A stretch of DNA of 64,000 nucleotides from Sandaracinus amylolyticus (GCF_021631985.1 NZ_CP070225.1:8990001-9054000), one strand, 5' to 3'; shown: positions 44,938-53,239, counted from the first letter of the stretch. Program-made: numbers and translations. Notes: a model not told the origin generated them from the sequence alone.

Positions 44938-46524
44938 TCACGAGAGGATCGCCGCGCCGACGAGCACGACCGCGAGCACGGCCCAGAGGATCCCGAAGAG
45001 CGGCAGGGCGAACTTGAAGTACTTGTCGAACTTCACGCCCGCCATCGCGATGCCGACGACCGCGACGATGTTCGTCGGCGAGATGAACATGATCATCGCG
45101 CCGCCGGTCATGAACGCGGTGATCACCAGCGAGCGCCCGACGCCCGCGAAGTCGCCGAGCGGCGCCATGATCGGCATCGCCAGCGTCGCGACGCCCGAGG
45201 TCGACGGAATCAGGAACGAGAGCGGCATGCCCACGACCGCGACGAGCGTCGCGAAGACGCCGGTGGACGCCCCGGACACCGCGCGCTCCATCGCGCTCAG
45301 CACGCTGTCGATCGTCTGGGTGTTGTTCAGCATCGCGGTGATGCCGCGCGCGATGATGATCACGAGGCCGGGCGCCATCATGCCGGCGGCGCCCTTCACG
45401 ATGAGCCCCGAGAGCTTCTTCTCGTCGTAACGCGCCACCAGCCCGACGACGATCGCGGCGATGAAGAACAGCATGATCAGCTCGGGGAACCACCAGTCGA
45501 GCTGGAACCACGGATCGTCGACGCCCGCGACGTCGTGCTGGTGCTCGTACTCCGCCGGACCGGTCGCCGCGCCGAGCAGGCTGCCCCAGGGAATGACCGA
45601 GAACACGAGGAGGCCGAAGGTCGCCGCGGTGATCGCGAGGACGAGCTTCTGCGAGCCGGTGAGGGGCTCGATCGGACCGGACTCGGCGAGCGAGATCTCG
45701 GAGTCGGTGATCTCGCTCTCCGGCGTCATCGAGCGCGCCGGGTCCTTCTTCACTCTCGCGGCGTAGCGCAGCACGTACGCGACCGTGATCGCGGTGAAGA
45801 GCACCCAGAGCACGAGCCGCACCACGATTCCGTCGCCGAGCGTCACGCCCGCGGCTGCCGACGCCACGCCGATCGAGAACGGGTTCACCGTCGACGCCGC
45901 GACGCCCGCGGTCGAGCTCAGCACGATGACGCCGATCGCCGTCATCCGGTCGTAGCCGAGCGCGATCACCAAGGGCACGAGCAGGCCGTAGAAGCCGAAC
46001 GTCTCGACCGAGAACCCCATCGTCGATCCGAGCAGCGAGAAGAGCACCATCACGACGACGATGACGAGCCAACCGCGATCGCCGAGCCGCTGCGCCAGCC
46101 GGCCCACGCCGGTCTCGAGCGCGCGCGTGGAGAACGTCACCTCGAGGAAGGCGCCGAGCGCCAGCACGAAGAGGAACACGTCGGCCGCGCCGAAGAGGCT
46201 CCCCGACTCGAAGGGCCCGATGCCTTCGTCGCCCTGGATGCCGAAGAGCCCGTTGACCAGCGCGAAGACGAGCTGCTCCAAGCGCCCGACGAAGTCGAGC
46301 GGTGAGTCGATCCGCGTGAAGGTGCCGGGGATCGGCGCGCCGTCTTCGTCGTGCTGGTAGACGCCCGACGGGATGAAGCTCACCGCGATCCACACGACGA
46401 CCGCGACGAGCGTCAGCGTGCCGACTGCGGTCGGGAACTGGAGCTTGCGCTTCTTGCGCGCGGGCGGCGCCTCGCTCTCCGCCACGGCGGGTGCGCCGGT
46501 CATCGTGGGGCTCGTCGTCGCCAT
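44938..46524 (-). CDS. YfcC-type (ArcD/DcuC superfamily) permease
   Basis: 528 residues with about 12 membrane helices. The segment QFPTAVGTLTLVAVVVWIAVSFIPSGVY, a re-entrant-type motif VIVLSSTAGVAASTVNPFSIGVASA, and MPLSFLIPSTSGVATLAMPIMAPLGDFAGV near the end match the YfcC family of predicted basic amino-acid or dicarboxylate carriers. It starts 2 bp after the stop of the M20 peptidase and must be co-expressed with it. A product of peptide hydrolysis could be exchanged or exported. A hairpin repeat follows 3 bp downstream. Confidence 0.88.
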   Translation of the reverse strand: MATTSPTMTGAPAVAESEAPPARKKRKLQFPTAVGTLTLVAVVVWIAVSFIPSGVYQHDEDGAPIPGTFTRIDSPLDFVGRLEQLVFALVNGLFGIQGDEGIGPFESGSLFGAADVFLFVLALGAFLEVTFSTRALETGVGRLAQRLGDRGWLVIVVVMVLFSLLGSTMGFSVETFGFYGLLVPLVIALGYDRMTAIGVIVLSSTAGVAASTVNPFSIGVASAAAGVTLGDGIVVRLVLWVLFTAITVAYVLRYAARVKKDPARSMTPESEITDSEISLAESGPIEPLTGSQKLVLAITAATFGLLVFSVIPWGSLLGAATGPAEYEHQHDVAGVDDPWFQLDWWFPELIMLFFIAAIVVGLVARYDEKKLSGLIVKGAAGMMAPGLVIIIARGITAMLNNTQTIDSVLSAMERAVSGASTGVFATLVAVVGMPLSFLIPSTSGVATLAMPIMAPLGDFAGVGRSLVITAFMTGGAMIMFISPTNIVAVVGIAMAGVKFDKYFKFALPLFGILWAVLAVVLVGAAILS

Positions 46525-46526
46525 GC

Positions 46527-47879
46527 TCACGCTCCGTAGGTGCGGAAGAACTCGGCCTTCGCGATCGTCGCCTTCTCGAGCTCGTCGAGGAGCACGCGCT
46601 CGTTCGGACCGTGGATGTTGCTGTGTCCGTCGGTGGCGCCCATCAGCAGCATCTCGGCGTCGGGCACGGCGCGCGCCAACGACATGACGATCGGGATCGA
46701 GCCGCCTCCCGCCACATCCACGGGATCGGCGCCCCACGCCTCACGGAGGGCGCGGAGCATCAGCTGGTGCGCGCGACCTCCGGCGCTCATCGAGAAGCCG
46801 TTGCCGTTCTCGCCCGCGGCGGAGACCTCGAGCTCGATGCCGAAGGGCCGCTGCGCCCGGAGGTGCGCGATGACCGCAGCCTGCGCCTCGGCCGCGTCCT
46901 GATCGGGATGCACGCGGATGTTGAGCGAGGCGCGCGCGCTCGAGGCGACGGCGTTGATCGGCGCGCTCACCGGCGGGCTGTCGAAGCCGGTGATCGTGAT
47001 CGCAGGGCCGGACCAGATCCGCTCGCCGATCGTGCCCGTTCCCTGGAGCGGCGCGCCGGGCACCACCTCGCCGAGCTCGCGGAATTCGTGCTCGCGGTAG
47101 TCCATGCCGCGCCACGGCGTGCGCAGCAGACCGGGCACCGCGACGTCGCCCTTCTCGTCGTGGAGGCTCGCCAGCGCGTGCACCAGCGCGATGCGCGCGT
47201 CGGGCGCGGCGCCGCCGTACTGCCCGCTGTGCTTGTCGGCGGCGAGCGTGCGCGCCGAGACGGTCACCGCGGCCGACCCGCGCAGGCTGATCGTCAGCGC
47301 GGGAACGCCGGGGCGAACACTCCCGTTGTCCGCGATGATCATCGCGTCCGATCGGAAGATCTCCGGCGCTTCGGGAGGATAGAAGTCGAACGGACTGCCC
47401 ACCTCCTCCTGACCTTCGAAGACGATCGTCACCGAGACCGGCGGCGCCCCGTCGAACACGCGCAGCGCGCCGATCGTGGCGAGGATGTTCGCCTTCGAGT
47501 CCGAGATGCCGCGGCCGTAGATCGCGCCGTTGCGCCGGGTCGGCTCGAAGGGCGGTGTCTCCCAGAGATCGAGATCGCCTGCGGGCACCACGTCGTAGTG
47601 CGTGTAGAGCAGCACGGTCGGCCTGCTCTCGGCCGCGTGGGTCCGCGCGATGATGACCGGCGCGACCTTGCCGGGGATCCGGAGATCCTGGATGTCGGTG
47701 AGGCCTGCCTCGCGGAGCAACTTCACGACGTAGTCGTGCGCCTCGAAGAGGGGCTTCGGATCGGCCCCTTCGCCCGAGATCGAAGGAATGCGCGTCAGCG
47801 TCATCAGCTCGTCGACGAGGCGAGGCATCTGATCGCGAACCGCGCGACGAACGGTGTCGGAGTCCATCGGAGCCGTCAT
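46527..47879 (-). CDS. M20-family metallopeptidase
   Basis: From ATG at 47879 (MTAPMDSDTVRRAVRDQMPR) there are 450 residues; ATG codons at 47969, 47891 and 47867 are alternatives. Zinc-site motifs are LLYTHYDVVPAG, GRGISDSKANI and FEGQEEVGSP, with the downstream GATDGHSNIHGPNER. The dimerisation domain lies in the middle. M20 enzymes remove C-terminal or N-acyl amino acids and include the AbgA/AbgB subunits that split p-aminobenzoyl-glutamate. Its company (AbgT, glutaminase) favours release of glutamate. It is divergent from glsA. Confidence 0.9.
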   Translation of the reverse strand: MTAPMDSDTVRRAVRDQMPRLVDELMTLTRIPSISGEGADPKPLFEAHDYVVKLLREAGLTDIQDLRIPGKVAPVIIARTHAAESRPTVLLYTHYDVVPAGDLDLWETPPFEPTRRNGAIYGRGISDSKANILATIGALRVFDGAPPVSVTIVFEGQEEVGSPFDFYPPEAPEIFRSDAMIIADNGSVRPGVPALTISLRGSAAVTVSARTLAADKHSGQYGGAAPDARIALVHALASLHDEKGDVAVPGLLRTPWRGMDYREHEFRELGEVVPGAPLQGTGTIGERIWSGPAITITGFDSPPVSAPINAVASSARASLNIRVHPDQDAAEAQAAVIAHLRAQRPFGIELEVSAAGENGNGFSMSAGGRAHQLMLRALREAWGADPVDVAGGGSIPIVMSLARAVPDAEMLLMGATDGHSNIHGPNERVLLDELEKATIAKAEFFRTYGA

Positions 47880-47890
47880 GCGCGGCGACA

Positions 47891-47922
47891 TCGCCACGTG
47901 CGGGACCCCGCCAACGTGGCGA
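47891..47922. promoter_or_regulatory. 32-bp dyad symmetry between peptidase and glutaminase genes
   Basis: TCGCCACGT (47891-47899) and ACGTGGCGA (47914-47922) are perfect inverted repeats, and between them GCGGG-AC-CCCGC forms an inner dyad. The dyad lies in the 88-bp gap between the divergent starts at 47879 and 47968, the expected place for an operator controlling both. Confidence 0.5.
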
Positions 47923-47967
47923 TGAGCGCCATTGCCGTCGCTCGGCACGGGCGCATCTGGCGATTCC

Positions 47968-49026
47968 ATGCCGCCCTCTTCCGCGGAGCCCGACGACGAG
48001 AGCCTCTACGTCTCGACGGGGCACCTGCCGCCCCCCGCCGACGTGCAGCGCCGCGTGCAGGCCGCGTTCGAGCACGCGCGCGTCCACACCGAGGGCGCGT
48101 GCTCGGAGGTCTACCCGGCCCTCGCGCGCGTCTCACCCGAGCTCTTCGGCGTCAGCTTGGCCGGTGTCGACGGAAGCCTCGTGTCGATCGGCGACGCACG
48201 ACACCCGTTCACGCTGATGAGCGTCGCGAAGCCCTTCACGTTCGCGCTGCTCTGCGAGGCGCTGGGCCCGGCTGCGTGCCGGCGCCTCATCGGCGCGAAC
48301 GCGACGGGCATGCCGTTCAACTCCGCCGCCGCGATCGACTTCGGCGACGAAGGGCGCACCAACCCGATGGTCAACTCGGGCGCGCTCGCCGCCGCGAGCC
48401 ATCTGCCCGGCGAGGGCCTCGAGGCGAAGTGGGCGCACCTGAGCGAAGGCCTCGCGCGCTTCGCCGGGCATCCCGTCGTGCTCGACGACGAGATGTACGG
48501 GTCCGCGATGCAGACGCACCACCGCAACCACGGCTTGGCGTGGCTGCTCCACGGGCTCGGTCGATTGGGCATGCATCCGACCGAGGCGACCGAGCTCTAC
48601 ACGCGCCAGTCGTGCGTGCAGGTGACCGCCGAGGACCTGGCGTTCATGGGCGCGACCCTCGCCGACGGCGGCGTGCACCCGAAGACGCGCGAGCGCGTCG
48701 TCTCGGTGGAGAGCTGCGCGTACGCGCTCGCGGTGATGACGACCGCCGGCATGTACGAGACGTCCGGCGACTGGCTCTACGAGGTCGGCCTCCCCGGCAA
48801 GAGCGGGATCGCCGGAGGCATCGTCGCGGTCGCGCCGGGGAAGGGCGCGCTCGGCTCGTTCGCGCCGCTGCTCGACGCCGCCGGCAACAGCGTCCGAGGA
48901 CAGCTCGTCGCGCGCGAGCTCTCGAGGAGCCTCGGGCTCAGCCTCTTCACGTCGTCTCCGGTCGAGGCGCCGCGCGCCGAAGCCCGCGCCGCGCCGCCTT
49001 CGTCCCAGTGGGCGCGCGGCTGGTGA
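47968..49026 (+). CDS. glsA: Glutaminase (serine-dependent, GlsA type)
   Basis: 352 residues from ATG at 47968. Glutaminase marks are FTLMSVAKPFTFALLCE (the SxxK catalytic Ser-Lys), NPMVNSGALAAASHL, a Tyr in DDEMYGSAMQTHHRNHGLAW, and the C-terminal GLPGKSGIAGGIVAVAPGKGALGSFAPLLD. It hydrolyses glutamine to glutamate and ammonia in the cytoplasm. The protein is about 40 residues longer than usual, mostly a Pro/Ala tail (VEAPRAEARAAPPSSQ). The AbgT gene follows 15 bp downstream. Confidence 0.93.
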   Translation: MPPSSAEPDDESLYVSTGHLPPPADVQRRVQAAFEHARVHTEGACSEVYPALARVSPELFGVSLAGVDGSLVSIGDARHPFTLMSVAKPFTFALLCEALGPAACRRLIGANATGMPFNSAAAIDFGDEGRTNPMVNSGALAAASHLPGEGLEAKWAHLSEGLARFAGHPVVLDDEMYGSAMQTHHRNHGLAWLLHGLGRLGMHPTEATELYTRQSCVQVTAEDLAFMGATLADGGVHPKTRERVVSVESCAYALAVMTTAGMYETSGDWLYEVGLPGKSGIAGGIVAVAPGKGALGSFAPLLDAAGNSVRGQLVARELSRSLGLSLFTSSPVEAPRAEARAAPPSSQWARGW

Positions 49027-49041
49027 TGGAGGAGCGACCCC

Positions 49042-50643
49042 GTGAGCGTCGGGACGTACGAGGCCGGGCGAGACGAAGGACGCGAGGAGCCGCGCTCCGA
49101 GCGCGGCGTGCTCCAGCGCGCTCTCACCGTCGTCGAGCGCATCGGGAACAAGGTCCCGCACCCCGCGGTGATCTTCGTGCTGCTGACCGTGGTGCTCGCG
49201 CTCGCCTCCCACTTGGTCGCGAGCCTCGGCGCGAGCGTGACGTACACCGCGATCAACCCGGAGACGCACGCTGCCGAGCAGATGACGACCGCGGCGAAGA
49301 GCCTCTTCAGCGCCGACGGGATCCGGTTCGCCTACGGCTCGGTCGTCGAGAGCTTCATGAGCTTCACGGCCCTCGGCGTCGTCATCGTGGCGATGCTCGG
49401 CGTCGGAGTGGCGGAGTCCGCGGGCCTCATCAACGCGCTCATCCGCAAGCTCGTGCGCGTCGCGCCTGCGAAGGCCCTCACGTACATCATCGTGTTCGTC
49501 GGCATCCTCTCGAGCGTCGCCGCCGACGCGGGCTACCTCGTGCTCGTCCCGCTCGCTGCCAGCGCCTACGCGAGCGTCGGTCGTCATCCGCTCGCCGGGC
49601 TCGCCGCCTCGTTCGCCGGCGTCGCTGCGGTCTTCGGCGTGAACCTCCTCGTGAAGCCCGCCGACGGGATCCTCACCGAGATCACCAACGACGCGATCCG
49701 TCTGGTCGAGCCGACGCGGTCGATCACCATCACGTCGAACTGGTGGTTCGGCGCCGCCTCCGTCGTGCTGCTCACCGTCCTCTGCGGCGTCATCACCGAT
49801 CGGATCGTCGAGCCCCGGCTCGGACGGTGGAGAGGTGGCGCGGTCGGGCTCGGGCCCGACGGCGAGTCGCTGGAGCCCGCAGCGGCCGACCACTCGCGCG
49901 CGGCCGAGTCGCGCGGTCTCCGCTTCGCGGGGCTCGGCACGCTCGTGGTGCTCGCGATCGTCGCGCTGCTCTCGCTCCCGAGCGGCGCGCCGCTGCGCAA
50001 CCAGGAGACGGGCGCGCTCATCGGCGACTCGCCGCTGATGAACGGGCTCATCGTCGCGATCACCCTGGTCTTCTTCGCGGCCGGCGTCGGCTACGGGATC
50101 GGCGCGCGCTCGTTCGGCTCGATGAAGGACGTCATCGCCGCGATGGAGAAGGCGGTGACCGGGCTCGGCGGGCTGATCTTCCTGCTCTTCTTCATCAGCC
50201 AGTTCATCGCGCTCTTCAACTTCACGAACCTGCCGACGCTGCTCGCGGTCGGGATGGGTGATCGCCTCGAGCACTCGGGTGTCGGCGCGATCCCGCTGCT
50301 CGTCGGACTGCTCCTCGTCACCCTCGCGCTCGACCTCTTCATGTCGGGCATCATCCCGAAGTGGGCGATCTTCGCGCCGGTGTTCGTGCCGCTCCTCATG
50401 CGGCTCGGCGTGTCACCGGAGGCGGCGCTGGCGGCGTACCGCGTGGGCGACAGCCCGTTCAACGTGCTGTCGCCGCTCATGCCGTACTTCGCGCTCATCG
50501 TGACGTTCGCGCAGCGCTACCAGAAGAGCGCCGGCGTCGGCACGTTGGTCGCGTTGATGCTGCCGTATGTCGTCGGGGTGCTGGTGGCGTGGACGGGGCT
50601 TCTGCTCGTGTGGGAAGCGCTCGGGCTGCCGTGGGGCTTCTGA
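49042..50643 (+). CDS. abgT: AbgT-family transporter
   Basis: GTG at 49042 follows GGAGGAG. The 533-residue protein has about 13 hydrophobic segments and typical AbgT marks: ERIGNKVPHPAVIFVLLTVVL, SVAADAGYLVLVPLAA, FAGVAAVFGVNLLVKPADGILTE and SGIIPKWAIFAPVFVPLLMRLGVSPEAALAAYR. Members carry p-aminobenzoyl-glutamate, some exporting sulfonamides. Adjacent M20 peptidase and glutaminase genes support import and hydrolysis of acyl-glutamate. A long hairpin lies 30 bp after the stop. Confidence 0.92.
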   Translation: MSVGTYEAGRDEGREEPRSERGVLQRALTVVERIGNKVPHPAVIFVLLTVVLALASHLVASLGASVTYTAINPETHAAEQMTTAAKSLFSADGIRFAYGSVVESFMSFTALGVVIVAMLGVGVAESAGLINALIRKLVRVAPAKALTYIIVFVGILSSVAADAGYLVLVPLAASAYASVGRHPLAGLAASFAGVAAVFGVNLLVKPADGILTEITNDAIRLVEPTRSITITSNWWFGAASVVLLTVLCGVITDRIVEPRLGRWRGGAVGLGPDGESLEPAAADHSRAAESRGLRFAGLGTLVVLAIVALLSLPSGAPLRNQETGALIGDSPLMNGLIVAITLVFFAAGVGYGIGARSFGSMKDVIAAMEKAVTGLGGLIFLLFFISQFIALFNFTNLPTLLAVGMGDRLEHSGVGAIPLLVGLLLVTLALDLFMSGIIPKWAIFAPVFVPLLMRLGVSPEAALAAYRVGDSPFNVLSPLMPYFALIVTFAQRYQKSAGVGTLVALMLPYVVGVLVAWTGLLLVWEALGLPWGF

Positions 50644-50673
50644 GCGATCGAGAGAACGACCGTCGCCGTTCAC

Positions 50674-50736
50674 GTCGCCGTCCACGACCACGACCACGTC
50701 GTTGACGTCGACGTGAACGTGGTCGTGGACGGCGAC
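50674..50736. terminator. 26-bp near-perfect hairpin between convergent genes
   Basis: Arms GTCGCCGTCCACGACCACG (50674-50692) and its exact complement (50718-50736) form a 19-bp perfect stem. A second 7-bp stem CACGTCG/CGACGTG is separated by a 2-nt internal loop, and the tip is TTGACGT. No T run follows. It lies between the abgT stop (50643) and the stop of the minus-strand gene (50753), so it probably protects or ends both transcripts. Confidence 0.75.
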
Positions 50737-50752
50737 GGCGACGGCGACCCTC

Positions 50753-52984
50753 TCAGCGTCGACGACGACGCGTCACCACCGCGATCATCGCCGCCATCAC
50801 CATCCACCACGCGCTCGCGCTCGATCCCGACGACACCGCGCAGCCGCCGTCGACCCGAGTGCGCCCGCCGCCCGTCCCGCCGTCGCCGCGCGGCGTCGGC
50901 ACCCCACCGTCGCTCTCGTCGATCGTGCACGAGAGCCCGTCGTCCGCGGTGCCATCGCAGTCGTCGTCGCGCCCGTTGCACAGCTCGCCGCTCGCGTTCT
51001 CGTCGACCAGCTCGTCGCAGTCGTCGTCCACGCCGTTGCAGATCTCGTCCGCCGCGTGCTCGTCGACCTCGCCGTCGCAGTCGTCGTCGCGCCCGTTGCA
51101 CGCCTCCATCTCGCTGCGGCACGTGCGGCTGCTCGAGAGGATCGTCGTCCAGTAGCGCGCGTCGGTCCAACCCTGATCGTTGCTCATGTCGCCGAGCTCG
51201 ATCACCGCGCCGAACGAGTCGCCCGCCGAGGGCTGACAGATCCATCCCACCGCGGCGCGCGCGCAGATGTCGTCGAGCCCGTCGCCGCTCACGTCGGCGA
51301 GCTGGATCGTGTCGTAGTAGTGGGCCGCGCTCCATCCGTTCGCGTCGTCCCACGCCGGCCCGGCGTGCCCGACGAACGCGTCGCCGTCCCACGTCCAGCA
51401 GTGCACCTGCGCGTTCGCGCGCGCGCACAGATCGTCGGCGCCGTCGCCGTTCACGTCGCCCACCCGCAGCGTCGCGTAGTTCGAGCGATCGCTCCATCCG
51501 CTCCCGTTCGACAGCGGAGCGACGATCACCGTCTCACCGAAGCCGCTCTCCGTCGCGAGCACGCAGCGCAGATCGGTCGAGCTCCGCGCGCACACGTCGG
51601 CGCGTCCATCGCCGTTCACGTCGGCGAGCCGCATCGTGCTCCAGTAGTGCATCGCGCCCCAGCCGCTCTCGTCGCTCCACGCCGGGCCCATCACGCGCGT
51701 CGGGAAGCCCTCGCCGTCGGCGAGCCAGCACTCGACGCCCGCCGAGCTCCGCGCGCACACGTCGCTGCGACGATCGCCGTTGACGTCGCCCATGCGCAGC
51801 GTCCCGTAGAACCGCGCCGCGCCCCAGCCCGCGGCGTCCGACCACCGCGGCCCGTCGATCCGGCGATCGAAGCGCGTGCCGTCGGAGAGCCAGCACCCGA
51901 AGCCCTGACTGTCGCGCGCGCACAGATCCTCGCGGCGATCGCCGTTCACGTCGGCGAGGCGCAGCGTCGTGTAGAAGCGCGGGTTGCCCCACCCGTTGGC
52001 GTCGGAGATCGCAGGGCGCCACACCGCGGGCGCGGCGAACCCGTCGGCGGTCGCGACCGCGCACCACACGTCGTCGTTCGCGCGCGCGCACAGATCGGCG
52101 CGTCCGTCCGCGTTGACGTCGCCCATGCGGATCGTCGCGTAGTTCGCGACGTCGCCCCAGCCGCCCGCATCGCTCCACGCCGCGGCGAGCACCGCCTCGT
52201 TCCATCCGCCCTCGCGCGAGGTCCAGCAGCGCACGCCGGAGGCGCCGCGCGCGCACACGTCGGCGCGTCCGTCGGCGTTCACGTCGGTCGTGGTCGGAGG
52301 CGCGTACGCGTGGGGCTGCTCCTGCAGCAGCGCGACCTCGCACACCTCGTCCTCGTCGCTGCTGCCGTCGCAGTCGTCGTCGCGCCCGTTGCAGACCTCG
52401 GCGCCGGGCGTGCAGCTCGCGCCGCACACGTTCCGCTCGACGGGGTGCGTGTAGCGCCAGGGATCGACCCCGCGGTCGTAGTCGCCGTCGGGATAGATCG
52501 AGTAGTGCAGGTGCACCACGCCGTTCGACGCGGTGCCGGTGCGGCCCACGTAGCCGATCACCTGGCCCGCGGTCACGCGCACTCCGTCGCGGATCCCCGG
52601 CGCGATGCGCTGCAGGTGGCAGTAGAAGTGGTACCAGCCGCAGTCGTCGATGACCGTGACCTTGTTGCCCGAGTAGTTCGAGAAGCCGACGAGGGTCAGG
52701 CGCCCCGCGCTCGTCGCGACGACCGGCGTGCCCTCGGCCGCCCAGATGTCGTTGCCGATGTGATCGCCCGCGATGAAGTCCTCGTTGGAGTAGGCGTCGT
52801 CGCAGGTCCACAGGCTCGAGTTGCCCGCGTTCCGGTCGTAGCCGTGGTTGTGACGGCCGCGCACGGGATACACGGTGACGACCGGGTTGCATCGCACCGC
52901 TTCGGTCGCGACGTCCACCTCTGGCGCATTGGTGCACGCGCCCAGCACGAGAACGACGACGAGCGCGGTCGAGAGTCTGCCCAT
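50753..52984 (-). CDS. M23 metallopeptidase with VCBS/FG-GAP repeats and MYXO-CTERM tail
   Basis: 743 residues; GGAGGAGG precedes the ATG at 52984. The lipoprotein-type signal (STALVVVLVLGAC) leads to an M23 domain (GRHNHGYDRNAG; IAGDHIGNDIWAAEGTPVVA; HLHYSIYPDG), a lysostaphin-type zinc endopeptidase. Then come CNGRDDDCDG metal-binding motifs, at least six ~60-residue repeats with DVNGDGRADVCAR calcium-type loops, three further CNGRDDDCDG-type motifs, and a C-terminal GCAVSSGSSASAWWMVMAAM, then IAVVTRRRRR. That last part is a MYXO-CTERM-type sorting signal. Probable role: cell-wall or murein cleavage at the cell surface. Confidence 0.88.
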   Translation of the reverse strand: MGRLSTALVVVLVLGACTNAPEVDVATEAVRCNPVVTVYPVRGRHNHGYDRNAGNSSLWTCDDAYSNEDFIAGDHIGNDIWAAEGTPVVATSAGRLTLVGFSNYSGNKVTVIDDCGWYHFYCHLQRIAPGIRDGVRVTAGQVIGYVGRTGTASNGVVHLHYSIYPDGDYDRGVDPWRYTHPVERNVCGASCTPGAEVCNGRDDDCDGSSDEDEVCEVALLQEQPHAYAPPTTTDVNADGRADVCARGASGVRCWTSREGGWNEAVLAAAWSDAGGWGDVANYATIRMGDVNADGRADLCARANDDVWCAVATADGFAAPAVWRPAISDANGWGNPRFYTTLRLADVNGDRREDLCARDSQGFGCWLSDGTRFDRRIDGPRWSDAAGWGAARFYGTLRMGDVNGDRRSDVCARSSAGVECWLADGEGFPTRVMGPAWSDESGWGAMHYWSTMRLADVNGDGRADVCARSSTDLRCVLATESGFGETVIVAPLSNGSGWSDRSNYATLRVGDVNGDGADDLCARANAQVHCWTWDGDAFVGHAGPAWDDANGWSAAHYYDTIQLADVSGDGLDDICARAAVGWICQPSAGDSFGAVIELGDMSNDQGWTDARYWTTILSSSRTCRSEMEACNGRDDDCDGEVDEHAADEICNGVDDDCDELVDENASGELCNGRDDDCDGTADDGLSCTIDESDGGVPTPRGDGGTGGGRTRVDGGCAVSSGSSASAWWMVMAAMIAVVTRRRRR

Positions 52985-53060
52985 GGAGTGCCTCCTCCGG
53001 CTCGACCGGGTACCACCCGAGCCGGGCGGCGGGCACTTACCGATGCTTCGCGAACCGCGC

Positions 53061-53138
53061 CCGAGTGCTAGTCCCGGAGGGCCCGAACGGGAGCGCGCGG
53101 AGCGCGCGGACGGAAGGGACCGGAGCGGCGAGCCGATC
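53061..53138 (+). repeat. Nested-hairpin repeat, locus D: single divergent copy
   Basis: CCGAGTGCTAGTCCCGGAGGGCCC through GGCGAGCCGAT, with central GCGCGC-GGA-GCGCGC. It shares the ends and centre with loci A-C but its outer arms pair less well, so it is the most degenerate copy. It lies in the divergent gap upstream of the DGPF gene, 25 bp before the ECF-type promoter. Confidence 0.85.
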
Positions 53139-53163
53139 CTCTTCGCGAAAAAAGATCGGGCGA

Positions 53164-53192
53164 TGTCGATTCGGGGCTCGCTGGTTCGTCGT
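53164..53192 (+). promoter_or_regulatory. ECF-type promoter candidate (TGTCGA - 17 - CGTCGT)
   Basis: TGTCGA (53164-53169) and CGTCGT (53187-53192) are 17 bp apart, with GCGAAAAAAGATCGGGCGA immediately upstream. The published ECF42 target motif, as I recall it, has TGTCGA in the -35 region and a CG(T/A)-type -10. It precedes the DGPF gene at 53240 with a ~45-bp leader. The site at 33243-33271 is nearly the same. Confidence 0.65.
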
Positions 53193-53239
53193 TCCATCGA
53201 AGGGCAGGCGCAGGGCCTGCCGAAGCGGAGGAAGAAGAC

